Positions 1 through 8,940 of a DNA stretch of 64,000 bases are shown here, one piece after another; the first letter of the stretch is position 1; each line of letters begins with the position of its first letter. The position numbers were made by a program, and so were the translations under genes. This DNA comes from Methylobacter sp. (GTDB lineage Bacteria; Pseudomonadota; Gammaproteobacteria; Methylococcales; Methylomonadaceae): the NCBI GenBank assembly GCA_024636505.1, contig JAGXGY010000023.1:1-64000 (forward strand), read 5' to 3'. A model generated the notes under the pieces. The model saw nothing but the letters and a program-made list of their open reading frames with translations, did not search any database and was not told the DNA's origin.

Positions 1-98
1 TGGCATCGATAACGTTGTGTCCCTTGCTCTGTGCGACCGGACTTTGTAATTTGGCTGCTGCCGCACTCGGGGCAGACGATTTCTTGATAGCATGTCAT
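1..98 (-). CDS. insA: IS1-type InsA N-terminal zinc-finger protein, partial
   Basis: Minus-strand ORF beginning MTCYQEIVCPECGSS and running off the window start, so only about 33 codons are visible. The CPxCGS motif followed by 'SGRTEQGTQRYRC' is the four-cysteine zinc ribbon at the N-terminus of IS1-family InsA and single-ORF IS1 transposases, which bind the terminal inverted repeats. It begins about 54 bases inside the proposed element end, the usual layout for IS1. The catalytic part is not visible. Confidence 0.6.
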   Translation of the reverse strand, partial: MTCYQEIVCPECGSSQITKSGRTEQGTQRYRC

Positions 99-151
99 AC
101 GGCTAATAATACAACAAACTACAGATTTAACCCATTACCTGATTTATTACC
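1..151 (-). mobile_element. IS1-family insertion sequence end (partial)
   Basis: The first 151 bases look like the terminal part of an IS1-type insertion sequence. On the minus strand an end beginning GGTAATAAATC, like the GGTxATG start of IS1 inverted repeats, precedes a short zinc-finger ORF that runs out of the window. The element lies just past the 3' end of a decayed membrane methyltransferase gene, which it may have truncated. The other end and the target duplication lie outside the window, so the boundary at 151 is an inference. Confidence 0.55.
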
Positions 152-171
152 TGCACCCGGCGAGCCGGGTT

Positions 172-1544
172 TTAAGGAGGCGCAATGAAATGATTAATAT
201 CCGGCTTGATAGCCATCAGCTTGGGTTCATCGCGCGGCGGGATTTTAATCCAGCGGCTAATGCTCAGATAACCGTTCGGGCTGATATGGCGCAGATATTC
301 CTGTATAGCCTGTTCGGTATAAAGATAGTTTTCAGCCATTGAATAAAGACCCGCCGATGCGCCAAACGCATCCAGCAAGGAAATATTGATCAGCTCATAG
401 GTTTTACGGGTTGTTGCAAGGTAGCCGCGCGCTTCATCGATATAAAGATTTATATTCGGTTGGGAATAAAGATGGCCGGTAAAATCGGCGTATTTTATCT
501 GCATCAGCTTGATGATTTGGGGGTTCAGTTCAACGGCATCGATGCGCTTAATGGCATGATAATTGGCCTGCAAAATATCGCTGCCGGTGCCGGCCCCGAG
601 AATCAGGATATCGGTTAATGGCTTGAGATGATAGGGCAGGGCGGACGTGGCTTGATCCAGATAGCCGAGCGTTTCAGGCTTGCCGTTATAGCGGGTGATT
701 GCGCTGATATTGTCCGCGTCGGTAAACACGGCCAGCTGCTCCGCGGTTCTGTTGTGGCATTAAGGCTCAGACCGGGCGCATGACGTAGCGGGGTAGTCTA
801 CGCTGATTAAACCCAGCGGGCTGGAATATCGGTTATGATTTTTGTGCCCGGTACTTACAGCAATTGATTCAGGCTCTTATAGGGTGAAACCTTCAGCGTT
901 GCCCAGCCGGTCGGTGTAAAAATAATCGTCAGCCCGATAATAACGGACGTGATGATCCGGTATTTTGACCGGTCAAAGCTATCAATCGACACCAGCAGGC
1001 TTGCGGCTATTCCCGATAACATCAATACGGTTAACAGCTGTTCGGGAAACACTGCGAACAGCAGCAAAATAACGCCTGCACTGCCCAAGCCCGCGCCCAA
1101 CAAGTCGGCCGCATAGATCGAAGCTACCTAGTTCCGATAGCGGTAAAGAGATAAACCGACGACATTGGCCGCGAAAAAGAACGGCAAGGTCAGTATCAGG
1201 TAAATACCGAATAAAAACAGCAGTTGTTGGGGCGCCCACAGAATTTCTGCCGAATTAAACGGGACTTGCTGAGCCAGCAAAAAACAGGCGGGTGCAAAAA
1301 GGCTGAACAGCAGCATATTGGTCATGATCGCCGCCGGGAAATGTTGCGCTAAGCGGTCGCGGTTCAGCGCCAGCAACACGCCGCTAACGCCATAACCCAA
1401 CAGCGCCAGGCTGATTATCATATAAGCGAAGTGATGCCACTGAATAATCGAAAACAGGCGCATCAATAAAATTTTATAGGCCAGCGACGATGCCGAGATA
1501 ATGCCGACAGCGGCTAACAGCGATAAGCGTGGTTTCATCGTCAT
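172..1544 (-). pseudogene. decayed membrane-bound spermidine synthase-like methyltransferase
   Basis: Three minus-strand ORFs form one broken gene. The N-terminal piece (1128-1544) has several hydrophobic helices. It ends at an in-frame TAG, after which the same frame continues 'YAADLLGAGLGSAGV', the membrane/cofactor segment of transmembrane spermidine-synthase-like proteins. A stop at 855 and at least one frameshift follow before the methyltransferase part (172-729), which carries the SAM-binding motif ILGAGTGSD and 'VELNP'. Residues between the pieces (RHAPGLSLNAT) are still readable at 754-790. The C-terminus stops at 172, next to the IS1-like element. The substrate of intact relatives is mostly unknown. 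Translation of the fragments is unlikely to be useful. Confidence 0.75.
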
Positions 1545-1551
1545 TTTCCTG

Positions 1552-2298
1552 TCAGTGCGTGCCGGTGAGCGGCACAAAACTGACCGGCAAAATCTGGCGA
1601 GAGGTGACTTTTCCGTCGCTATCTTTAGTCACCAAAACCAGATACTGCGTCATAAACCGGGCACCGACCGGAATGATCATGCGTCCGCCGGGTTTTAGCT
1701 GTTTAATCAGCGGCGGCGGTATATGACTGGCAACGGCGGTGACGATAATGGCGTCAAAAGGCGCGGCTTCTTCCCAGCCGTAATAACCGTCGCCGGTTCG
1801 GGTATGAACCGTATCATAACCGGTGCGTTTAAGATTTTCTGCGGCCTGTTTAGCCAGCGGTTCAATAGTTTCTAGGGTGTGGACATTATCGACCAGCTCG
1901 GCGAGTATGGCCGCCTGATACCCGGAACCGGTGCCGACTTCCAGAACCCGGTCGGTTTTTTTCAGCTTAAGCAGGTCGGTCATGATCGCGACGATATAAG
2001 GCTGGGAAATGGTCTGGCCGTGACCGATAGGGAGCGGCCTGTTTTGATAGGCATTGGGTCGTTCGGCGTCGCGGACAAATTCATGTCTCGGTACCTTGCG
2101 CAGGGCATTAAGAACCGGCTCGTCGAGCGCTTCCTAGTTCAGGTAATTGCGGGTCGACATTACATTGGCGTTGATGATGTCCACCATCTCAGCACGTTGC
2201 TGCCTATAGTCGTTTTTGGCGATCACATGGGTGGGAAACAATAGCAAAATAATGACGATAACCACCAGCCAAAAAATAAAATTTTTTACTCTTTTCAT
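1552..2298 (-). pseudogene. pcm: exported protein-L-isoaspartate O-methyltransferase with in-frame TAG
   Basis: A full-length Pcm-like reading frame can be followed from ATG 2298 (MKRVKNFIFWLVVIVII, a signal or anchor segment) to the stop at 1552, broken only by one TAG codon at 2134-2136 in 'STRNYLN*EALDEPV'. Conserved Pcm segments lie on both sides: KVPRHEFV and PIGHGQTISQPYIVA before, VLEVGTGSGYQAA (SAM motif I) after. The enzyme family repairs isoaspartyl residues. The internal ATG at 1983 could give a 143-residue product without the substrate-binding N-terminus, probably inactive. It lies just upstream of the decayed membrane methyltransferase and in the same direction, so both may have formed one operon. 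A sequencing error is possible but must be weighed against the neighbouring decay. Confidence 0.75.
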
Positions 2299-2526
2299 GT
2301 TCACAACCCCCTGGATTTATCGGGAAAGAATCGGCTGTTGAAATGGCAGTTTAAACCCATGAAAACGGGGGTGTCTGTAGGTCTTTTCTACAATTGTCAG
2401 CGGGTTGTAATAGGTTTACGGTTTAACGGCGAATGCGAATGTGCAGGGCGAATTTATGCGCTAGCGCATTGCCATTAAGTGAAGGATTTATCTAGTGTGG
2501 GCGTGATTTATTCGCGCTTTTTAATG

Positions 2527-2556
2527 CCTATAGCGCGAATAAATTCGCGCTATAGG
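2527..2556. repeat. palindrome around GCGCGAATAAATTCGCGC
   Basis: Perfect 14-bp arms (CCTATAGCGCGAAT and its complement) around a 2-base centre, in the gap upstream of the YbhB-type gene. A third copy of the 'ATTCGCGC' half lies at about 2509. The core recurs at 54758-54775. A small dispersed palindromic repeat is the simplest reading. Confidence 0.7.
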
Positions 2557-2575
2557 TTTACCGATGAGGTGATCA

Positions 2576-3145
2576 ATGAACCCAAGCAAACAGCCTGCTT
2601 TTATCCGTTTGATTTTTTTAGCTTGCAGCATTTTTTTTACCGCAGCCGCCATGGCTGCAGGAGCGCAAAACATGACCTTGAACCTCCAATCACCGGACTT
2701 TATTCATCAGGGGCAAATCCCCAAAACGTTGACTTGCGACGGCAATGACAGCTCGCCTGCCTTAAGTTGGTCTGGGCTGCCGCAGAACACCAAAAGCCTA
2801 GTGTTAATCGTTGACGATCCCGATGCGCCGGATCCTGCCAAACCCAAAATGACCTGGGTGCACTGGCTGCTTTACAACATTCCGCCGACTGTTACCGGAT
2901 TACATCAAGCCGTTGCTGTTTCTGATTTACCTACAGGCACGCAACAAGGCAAAAACGATTGGAAACGAACCGGTTACGGTGGTCCTTGTCCGCCTATCGG
3001 CCGGCATCGTTACTTTCATAAGCTCTATGCACTGGATATTGAATTGCCTGATCTGCATCAGCCCAATAAGACTCGGCTGGAAAAAGCAATGGCGGGGCAT
3101 ATTATCGGCCAGGCAGAATTAATAGGAACTTATCAGCGACAGTAA
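2576..3145 (+). CDS. YbhB/YbcL family (Raf kinase inhibitor-like) exported protein
   Basis: A protein of 189 residues. The first 29 or so form a signal peptide (hydrophobic IFLACSIFFTAAAMAAGA), so it probably acts in the periplasm. The rest is a bacterial phosphatidylethanolamine-binding-protein fold, with the family signatures DDPDAPDP (about residue 82), WVHWLLYNIP, GKNDWKRTGYGGPCPP and HRYFHKLYAL. Bacterial members have no settled substrate; ligand binding in the conserved anion pocket is assumed from the family. The gene stands alone, followed by a convergent alpha-oxoamine synthase gene. ATG 2576 is chosen because the signal peptide starts there. Confidence 0.85.
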   Translation: MNPSKQPAFIRLIFLACSIFFTAAAMAAGAQNMTLNLQSPDFIHQGQIPKTLTCDGNDSSPALSWSGLPQNTKSLVLIVDDPDAPDPAKPKMTWVHWLLYNIPPTVTGLHQAVAVSDLPTGTQQGKNDWKRTGYGGPCPPIGRHRYFHKLYALDIELPDLHQPNKTRLEKAMAGHIIGQAELIGTYQRQ

Positions 3146-3221
3146 TGCGGAGCCCGTCTATAGAGACTGCTGATTTCAGCGGATATTGTTTTTTACCGTT
3201 GCGTTCTGCGTCTGTTTTCTT

Positions 3222-4436
3222 TTAGGGCTTTGTTGCCATAGCTTTTGAAAGGTTGCGGGCTATTGCCTCAATCAGGCCGTGAATATCTTCGGCAGACAGA
3301 TGCACGGTTAAGGTGAAACGGATGCCCGATTTACGCTGCGATACTGCCGGGTAAACAGCATGGTTAGTGTAAAAACCATCATTAAGCAGGTATTTGGCCA
3401 TTTCACCGGCAACCTCGGGATGTCCCAATTTGACATAAAAAATTGGCGACTTCGAACTGTTTGTGACGGGTATCTGGTAGGATCTGAGCAGATGATTGCA
3501 AAAAGCAATGCGATCTTGCAGTTCTCGTTGCAGGCGATTAATTTCGGGCGACAGGTGGATACGCGCCGAGGCAATAGCCGCACCCAGCATGGGGGGCTGT
3601 ATAGGGCCTGAAAAAATCATCGGCCCGCCGCAGTTTTTAACCTGTCGATGCATCTTTTCATTGGGGAAAATAAGCGCCCCGCCTCCCGCCGCGTAAGCTT
3701 TGCACAGAGAAGTCGCCACCACCATCCGTTCTTGAATCGGCAGGCAATCCAGAACATAACCGCAGCCATGGTTGCCTGTCCAACTCATGCCGTGAGCGTC
3801 ATCAAAATACAGATGCAGCTGTTCGTAACGGTTTACCAGTTTGCCTAATTCTTTAACCGGGGCCAGATCGCCAAACATGCTGTAAACGCCATCGGTCAGA
3901 TACCAGATATGGCGATACTGCTTGCTCAGGGCGTTGATCCGTTCCTCAAGCAATTCCAGGTTACCGTGAACCAGCGTTTCGACCGGAACGCCTTCAGTCT
4001 GCACCAGTTTGGCCGCTGTTTGGAGGCTGTTGTGAGCCATCTGGTCGATGAGTATTGCATCCCCTTTTTTAATGAGCACCGGCAAGGCGGCGATATGCCC
4101 TAATGTCGTGGTTGGGGTCGCCAGTACATGAGCGTCGAATAATTCGTCAAGCAGCTGTTCCAGTTCAGTATAAGGCGTTGCCGACATATAGGCTCTCGAT
4201 ATGGCGAATTGGGTGCCGTATCGAGTCGCGGCATCAATCGTTGCTTGCTTGAGTCGGGGATCCAGTTCCAATCCCAGGTAACTGCACAAGGAAAAGTTCA
4301 GCACATGCCTGCCGTTTAAACAGATAGTGCGTCCGTTGAAAGCCTCATCTTCTGTGGTACGTTGCACCAATTTATGCCTTAAGCCCATATCGACTATGCT
4401 GTCAATAGAGCTTGTCCAGTCTGATTGAGGATTCAT
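3222..4436 (-). CDS. alpha-oxoamine synthase family aminotransferase (BioF/Kbl-like)
   Basis: PLP-dependent enzyme of the alpha-oxoamine synthase family (relatives: 8-amino-7-oxononanoate synthase, glycine C-acetyltransferase, autoinducer CAI-1 synthase), which condense an amino acid with an acyl-CoA. Visible motifs are FSLCSYLGLELDP near the N-terminus, the substrate loop TPTTTLGHIAALP, DDAHGMSWTG (PLP-binding Asp/His), and SLCKAYAAGGG, with the Schiff-base lysine near residue 230. No other biotin genes lie nearby, so a biotin role is not supported; the acyl-CoA used cannot be told. The track ORF starts at 4541; ATG 4460 and 4436 are both possible, and 4436 is taken because the conserved region starts just after it and AGAAG precedes it. 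Confidence 0.8.
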   Translation of the reverse strand: MNPQSDWTSSIDSIVDMGLRHKLVQRTTEDEAFNGRTICLNGRHVLNFSLCSYLGLELDPRLKQATIDAATRYGTQFAISRAYMSATPYTELEQLLDELFDAHVLATPTTTLGHIAALPVLIKKGDAILIDQMAHNSLQTAAKLVQTEGVPVETLVHGNLELLEERINALSKQYRHIWYLTDGVYSMFGDLAPVKELGKLVNRYEQLHLYFDDAHGMSWTGNHGCGYVLDCLPIQERMVVATSLCKAYAAGGGALIFPNEKMHRQVKNCGGPMIFSGPIQPPMLGAAIASARIHLSPEINRLQRELQDRIAFCNHLLRSYQIPVTNSSKSPIFYVKLGHPEVAGEMAKYLLNDGFYTNHAVYPAVSQRKSGIRFTLTVHLSAEDIHGLIEAIARNLSKAMATKP

Positions 4437-4742
4437 AAATACTTCTGATTGAATGGTCATTTTCTCATTTAGATAACAGTAGAGATGAGGGATACAAAAC
4501 CGAATGATATTGGAGCAATATAGCTTTCCTAGCTTAACCATAGCTTAATGCTTACAGCTGAGAAGGGGTGCCTGGAAGAGCAGAGGCAAAATGTGCAAAT
4601 CGCCATCAGCGGTTTTAAGGTAGCTAACAGTCCGACGATTGGGAAAGATTTTGGACGTCTTTTTGTTTTTTCCGGGGATAGCTTGATAGCCATAATTCAG
4701 TATACTGGGTCGCAACAATATAATGAATCAGCAGGAGTATTT

Positions 4743-5264
4743 ATGAATCGTACCATTTTATTTACGGTATTACTGGCCTTGAGTGCTTTTGCACTGACGG
4801 GTTGCGAACAGCAGAAAAAAACGGCAAAAACAACTCAAGCCGCAGTAAAAAAATATGTCAGGGCGACTGTTTTAGAGGGCGTAGTCAGTAATGACAGCGG
4901 TGTGATTAACACCGGCACAGTGGAAGTCATCGATGAAAACGGTCGTTTAATTAACCAAGTGACTGTGGACAAGGGTCATTACCGTATCGAAGTTCCAGCC
5001 AATACGGTTTTACCGATATTGTTGAGGTTTTCATCGGAGTTGGGCACGGAGACCTTGGTCACTGCAGTGATTCATGACACCATTACCCAGTATGAGATTA
5101 ACCCGTTAACGACGGCGATTGCCAAAGCGGCAAAAGCGATGGGGGGATATACGCATGCCAATATGATTCGTGCAGCGGATAGTTCCGTACATGCTCCCGA
5201 TGCCAACAAAACCACAACGGGCTGGCGCGGTGATCCGAGCATGCAATATGGCGGTTGGCACTGA
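4743..5264 (+). CDS. small lipoprotein with beta-rich domain
   Basis: Start at ATG 4743 behind AGGAG, not the longer ORF from 4548. The first 20 residues are a lipoprotein signal with the lipobox LTGC, so the mature 150-residue protein should be membrane anchored. The body (ATVLEGVVSNDSGVINTG, then 'GHYRIEVPANTVLPILLRF') resembles carboxypeptidase-regulatory or Ig-like beta domains that often sit on exported proteins; this is inferred from pattern only. The C-terminus (GDPSMQYGGWH) is unusual. No function is assigned. It is monocistronic, with a 280-base gap before arsR. Confidence 0.65.
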   Translation: MNRTILFTVLLALSAFALTGCEQQKKTAKTTQAAVKKYVRATVLEGVVSNDSGVINTGTVEVIDENGRLINQVTVDKGHYRIEVPANTVLPILLRFSSELGTETLVTAVIHDTITQYEINPLTTAIAKAAKAMGGYTHANMIRAADSSVHAPDANKTTTGWRGDPSMQYGGWH

Positions 5265-5483
5265 TGGAATGCATAATTGTAATCCTTTTAGCATAATAGC
5301 CGCCTCCCGGCTTAAACCGGGACCGTTGAAACCAATGCGGTAGCGATAACTCTGCTAGCGCCGGTGAATCGCTATCCCATTGGTCTGGGGTCTGGATTGG
5401 CCTAATAGCTAAGTATCTGTTTTAAAATTAACAATTATTAGGTTAAATCGGTTTTTGAGTGTTTTTTTTAGGGAAAATAAAAC

Positions 5484-5523
5484 TTGACCGGCTGATTAAA
5501 GTTATATATGGTTATTCATATAT
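5484..5523 (+). promoter_or_regulatory. ars promoter overlapped by dyad operator
   Basis: TTGACC (5484-5489) and TATGGT (5507-5512) with 17-base spacing form a plausible sigma-70 promoter. The -10 region lies inside a perfect dyad, ATATATG-6-CATATAT (5504-5523), 20 bases before the arsR start. ArsR repressors commonly bind AT-rich dyads overlapping their own promoter, so this is the likely arsenite-responsive operator. Confidence 0.6.
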
Positions 5524-5542
5524 TCACAACTAAAACACCTTA

Positions 5543-5893
5543 ATGATTACACCGGCTCAATTTTTTAAATGTTTGTCCGACGATACGCGTTTGCGCTGTG
5601 TCACGTTGCTACAAAAAGAAGGCAAGCTTTGCGTCTGCGAATTAACTGCGGCGCTGGATCTGTCTCAGCCTAAAATTTCCCGGCATCTGGCGCAATTGCG
5701 TCAATACGGATTATTGCAGGACAGCCGTGAGGGACAGTGGGTGTATTACCAGATTAGCCCGAAACTGCCTGACTGGGCATTTCCGATTCTGGCAAATGCG
5801 TTAATGGCCGTCGATAACAGCGCCCAGTTTACTAAGGATCTGGAGCGCTTGCATCACATGGCATGCAGACCTGAAACAGCAATGTATTGCTGA
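5543..5893 (+). CDS. arsR: ArsR family arsenite-responsive repressor
   Basis: A 116-residue winged-helix repressor. The helix-turn-helix is LDLSQPKISRHLAQLRQYGLL (about residues 40-60), followed by the beta wing REGQWVYYQIS. The KLCVCELTAAL segment at about residues 29-39 carries the Cys-x-Cys metalloid-binding motif typical of ArsR proteins that release DNA when As(III) binds. It is the first gene of an arsenic operon with the arsI-like gene, arsC and acr3. The dyad directly upstream is the expected autoregulatory operator. Additional cysteines at the C-terminus (MACRPETAMYC) may supply a second metalloid ligand set. Confidence 0.92.
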   Translation: MITPAQFFKCLSDDTRLRCVTLLQKEGKLCVCELTAALDLSQPKISRHLAQLRQYGLLQDSREGQWVYYQISPKLPDWAFPILANALMAVDNSAQFTKDLERLHHMACRPETAMYC

Positions 5894-5946
5894 TTTTTTT
5901 ATTTATAACATACGCTTATCCGTATATCAATTTAAAGGTATTTAAG

Positions 5947-6438
5947 ATGAAAAGATTCCACATCCACCTGGCGGTAGAAAATCTCGAACAGAGCATTCAG
6001 TTTTACAGCACCTTGTTCGCTACAGAGCCTACGGTGCGGCATGAAGATTATGCAAAATGGATGCTCGACGATCCGCGCATCAATTTTGCCATTTCCGATC
6101 GCGGCAGTAAATTCGGACTCGACCACCTCGGCATCCAGGCCGAAGACGAGCAGGAACTGCAGGGCATCAAACTGCGCCTGGACGCCACGCAACAGCCTGT
6201 CGAAACTCAGGAGCAGGCGGCTTGCTGCTATATGCGTTCCGACAAATACTGGGTCACCGACCCGCAAGGCATTGCCTGGGAGTCGTTTCATTCGCTGTCC
6301 GAGGTTCCCACGTTTAACGATCAAAACGCCCCGTCGGACGGCGAAAATCCGTTTGCCTGCTGTCCTGCCGAGGAGACAACAACGGCTTGCTGCCCTACAG
6401 CCGAGAAAACAACTTCATCGTGCTGCGGCGACCAGTAA
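5947..6438 (+). CDS. arsI: ArsI/CadI-like extradiol dioxygenase-fold protein (C-As lyase candidate)
   Basis: A 163-residue vicinal-oxygen-chelate fold protein. The segment MKRFHIHLAVENLEQSIQFY at the N-terminus, GLDHLGIQ in the middle and DPQGIAWESFHSL near residue 110 supply the His/His/Glu metal site of the glyoxalase/dioxygenase superfamily. The internal AACCY resembles the vicinal cysteine pair of ArsI, the Fe(II) dioxygenase that cleaves the C-As bond of methylarsenite. The tail holds three more Cys-Cys pairs. Start ATG 5947 is chosen over 5887 because the fold begins there and AAGGTATTTAAG precedes it. CadI-type proteins of unknown function are the alternative. Confidence 0.8.
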   Translation: MKRFHIHLAVENLEQSIQFYSTLFATEPTVRHEDYAKWMLDDPRINFAISDRGSKFGLDHLGIQAEDEQELQGIKLRLDATQQPVETQEQAACCYMRSDKYWVTDPQGIAWESFHSLSEVPTFNDQNAPSDGENPFACCPAEETTTACCPTAEKTTSSCCGDQ

Positions 6439-6567
6439 AAGAAGAACCGGATATTGATTACCAGACAGCCTGGTGATTGACTGATCGGTGCGGCTGTCAG
6501 GCAAAACCTCTGCACACCAAAAGATCAATCCGATTTTAAAAAACCATCAATGACCAAGGAATCCATG

Positions 6568-7047
6568 ATGTTAACTGTATTTGTGATTTGTACCGGTAAC
6601 TCCTGCCGCAGCGTAATGGGAGAGGCCTTATTCAACCATCTCGGCCAAGGCCGTATCCAAGCCTTTTCGGCCGGCAGTCATCCGATCGGACGGATCAACC
6701 AAGGCGCATTGGCCACCTTAAAACGCCACGGTTTACCGACGGAGGGTTATCAAAGCCAGTCCTGGGAGGAATTTGAAGGCCAGCCGATGGATATTGCCAT
6801 TACTGTCTGCGATAACGCCGCCGGTGAAACTTGCCCGGTTTATTTGACCAAGGCGGTTCGGGCGCATTGGGGGGTATCGGATCCTGGGCATGTGGAAGGC
6901 AGCGAGGAACAAAAAATTGCCGCGTTTGAACAGACTTTCCGTATCCTGACTTTGCGTATTAACAAAATGCTGGCATTGCCATTGGAAACGATGCCGCCCG
7001 AACAATTAAGCGCCGAACTTAACGCCATCGGCCAATTGACGGCTTAA
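6568..7047 (+). CDS. arsC: arsenate reductase, low-molecular-weight phosphatase type
   Basis: Reduces arsenate to arsenite in the cytoplasm so that Acr3 can export it. The N-terminus [18 protein letters not shown] holds the CxxxxxR anion loop of the LMW-PTPase/ArsC fold, and [13 protein letters not shown] contains the general-acid Asp-Pro. A further Cys pair, '[12 protein letters not shown]', fits the thioredoxin-coupled ArsC type, in which a cascade of three cysteines passes the electrons. AAGGAA at 6556 gives good spacing to ATG 6568, so this start is preferred over 6550. acr3 follows after 14 bases. Confidence 0.9.
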   Translation: MLTVFVICTGNSCRSVMGEALFNHLGQGRIQAFSAGSHPIGRINQGALATLKRHGLPTEGYQSQSWEEFEGQPMDIAITVCDNAAGETCPVYLTKAVRAHWGVSDPGHVEGSEEQKIAAFEQTFRILTLRINKMLALPLETMPPEQLSAELNAIGQLTA

Positions 7048-7061
7048 GCCGGGAGGACAGC

Positions 7062-8222
7062 ATGACTGAAACAAAAGGTGATATGGGTTACTTTGAGCGT
7101 TATCTGACGCTGTGGGTGGGTCTGTGTATCGTCATCGGCATTCTGCTTGGCGCTTATGCGCCGCAATTTGCCAAGACGCTCGACGGTATGAGCATCGATG
7201 TCAACGGCGCGCCGGTGGTATCGATCCCGATTGCCGTTTGCCTGTTCTTCATGATGTACCCGATTATGGTGAAGATTGATTTTGCCGAAGTGGTCAAGGC
7301 CGGTAAAAGCATCAAGCCGGTGACGCTGACGCTGGCCGTCAACTGGGCGATCAAACCTTTCACCATGTACGGCATCGCTTATGTTTTTTTAGGCGTGCTG
7401 TTTCGGCAATTGATAGGCATCGATGCGGTCGACCTGGTCAAGATGCCGTTCGGTCTGGACCTGCCGCTTGGCAGCGGCTATGGCGCCGGCACGGTAGTGA
7501 TGCACGAAGGCATTAAAATGCTGGAAGTGCCGTTATGGCGCAGCTATCTGGCCGGTTGTATTTTGTTGGGCGTAGCGCCTTGTACCGCGATGGTGCTGGT
7601 CTGGGGTTATTTGGCCAAGGGCAATGCCGGCCATACTCTGGTGATGGTCGCGATCAATTCGCTGGCGATGCTGTTTTTGTACGGCTTGATCGGCGGCTTT
7701 TTGCTTGGCGTCGGCCAATTGCCGGTGCCCTGGGAAGCCTTGTTATTGTCCATTGGCATCTATGTTGCGTTGCCGTTATTAGCCGGTTTCTATTCCAGGA
7801 AATGGATTGTCGCCCATAAAGGTCTGCTGTGGTTCGAGCAGAAGTTTTTGCATCTGCTGACCCCGATTACGATTATCGCGTTATTGCTGACCTTGGTATT
7901 GCTGTTTTCCTTCAAGGGCGAGGTAATCACCGCCAACCCGTTGACCATTGTATGGATTGCGATACCGCTGGCGATACAGACTGTATTGATTTTTACGATT
8001 ACCTATATGGCCGCCAAATTCTGGGGTTTTTCCTATGAAAACGCCGCGCCGTCGGCATTGATCGGCGCGTCCAATCATTTTGAAGTCGCCATTGCCACTG
8101 CCGTGATGTTGTTCGGATTGTCGTCTGGCGCGGCGTTAGCCACCGTCGTTGGCGTATTGATCGAAGTGCCGCTGATGCTGGCCTTGGTGGGATTTTGCCG
8201 GCGCACTAAAAACTGGTTTTAG
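7062..8222 (+). CDS. acr3: arsenite efflux permease Acr3
   Basis: A 386-residue inner-membrane transporter of the Acr3 (bile/arsenite/riboflavin transporter) family with about ten hydrophobic helices. It exports As(III), probably in exchange for protons. Family signatures: '[17 protein letters not shown]' with the essential cysteine in helix 4, and [17 protein letters not shown] in helix 9. A good ribosome site (GGGAGG) precedes ATG 7062. It is the last gene of the operon arsR-arsI-arsC-acr3, and the next gene is convergent. Confidence 0.93.
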   Translation: MTETKGDMGYFERYLTLWVGLCIVIGILLGAYAPQFAKTLDGMSIDVNGAPVVSIPIAVCLFFMMYPIMVKIDFAEVVKAGKSIKPVTLTLAVNWAIKPFTMYGIAYVFLGVLFRQLIGIDAVDLVKMPFGLDLPLGSGYGAGTVVMHEGIKMLEVPLWRSYLAGCILLGVAPCTAMVLVWGYLAKGNAGHTLVMVAINSLAMLFLYGLIGGFLLGVGQLPVPWEALLLSIGIYVALPLLAGFYSRKWIVAHKGLLWFEQKFLHLLTPITIIALLLTLVLLFSFKGEVITANPLTIVWIAIPLAIQTVLIFTITYMAAKFWGFSYENAAPSALIGASNHFEVAIATAVMLFGLSSGAALATVVGVLIEVPLMLALVGFCRRTKNWF

Positions 8223-8254
8223 GTCGAGGCAGCGCTTGCTCTAAAATACACAAC

Positions 8255-8863
8255 TTAAATAAGGCCTTCGTCTTTCATGGCTTTTTGTACGGCGGGACGC
8301 GCAGCAATTTTAGCGACATAATTCACCAGTACCGGCCAGCGCGAAATGTCCAAATTAACATAGGCCGCCCAGTTCAGCATGACAAATAAGTAGGCATCGG
8401 CGACTGTAAAATGATCATCGAGTAAAAAAGTTTGCATCGAAAGCTGTCTTGCCGCACTTTCCAGACGCAGATTCAGTATATCAAATGCTATTTTCTTAGC
8501 GGCTTTAGGTGTGTCGGCATTAAACAACGGCGCAAATCCTCTTTTATGGATCTCGGTTGAAATAAAATTCAGCCATTGCTGCAACTGATAGCGTTCAAAA
8601 GTACCCGCTAATGGGATTAAGTTTTTAGCGGGTACTTGGTCGGCAAGATATTGAACGATGGCGGGTCCTTCGGTGAGTTGATTGCCGTCGTCAAGTATCA
8701 GAACCGGCACATAACCGTCAGGATTTATCTGTACAAAATCCTCTCCGGTTTCGGTAAGCTTGCTTTGCAAATCAACTTTAATTAGCTCAATAGGCAATTC
8801 TGCTTCACAGGCTACGATATGGGGCGATAACGAAGAGGCACCTTTGCCGTAATAAAGTTTCAT
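8255..8863 (-). CDS. gst: glutathione S-transferase
   Basis: 202 residues with the thioredoxin-like N-domain (MKLYYGKGASSLSPHIVACE, INPDGYVPVL, LTEGPAIVQYLAD) and the all-helical C-domain (FTVADAYLFVMLNWA). It resembles the bacterial beta class, but the residue equivalent to the beta-class active-site cysteine (GACSLxPH) is serine here, so a serine-type mechanism is likely. The substrate is unknown. GGAGGAAAAAACC precedes ATG 8863, a strong ribosome site. It is convergent with acr3. Confidence 0.88.
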   Translation of the reverse strand: MKLYYGKGASSLSPHIVACEAELPIELIKVDLQSKLTETGEDFVQINPDGYVPVLILDDGNQLTEGPAIVQYLADQVPAKNLIPLAGTFERYQLQQWLNFISTEIHKRGFAPLFNADTPKAAKKIAFDILNLRLESAARQLSMQTFLLDDHFTVADAYLFVMLNWAAYVNLDISRWPVLVNYVAKIAARPAVQKAMKDEGLI

Positions 8864-8940
8864 GGTTTTTTCCTCCGAATTGTATGAATAAATAAAGACC
8901 GATCAGCCTTTGGTCGGTTCAGTTTACAGCACTAATAGTG

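Noticed and set aside
1128-2136. TAG recoded as an amino acid (for example pyrrolysine)
   Set aside because: Intact genes here use TAG as a normal stop, and the first gene has additional frameshifts, so decay explains the data better.
2479-2748. ORF overlapping the YbhB-type gene in another frame
   Set aside because: Runs through a palindromic repeat and has no family signature; shadow of the real gene.
3222-4436. Biotin synthesis gene bioF
   Set aside because: No other bio genes nearby and the family covers several different reactions; a specific name is not supported.
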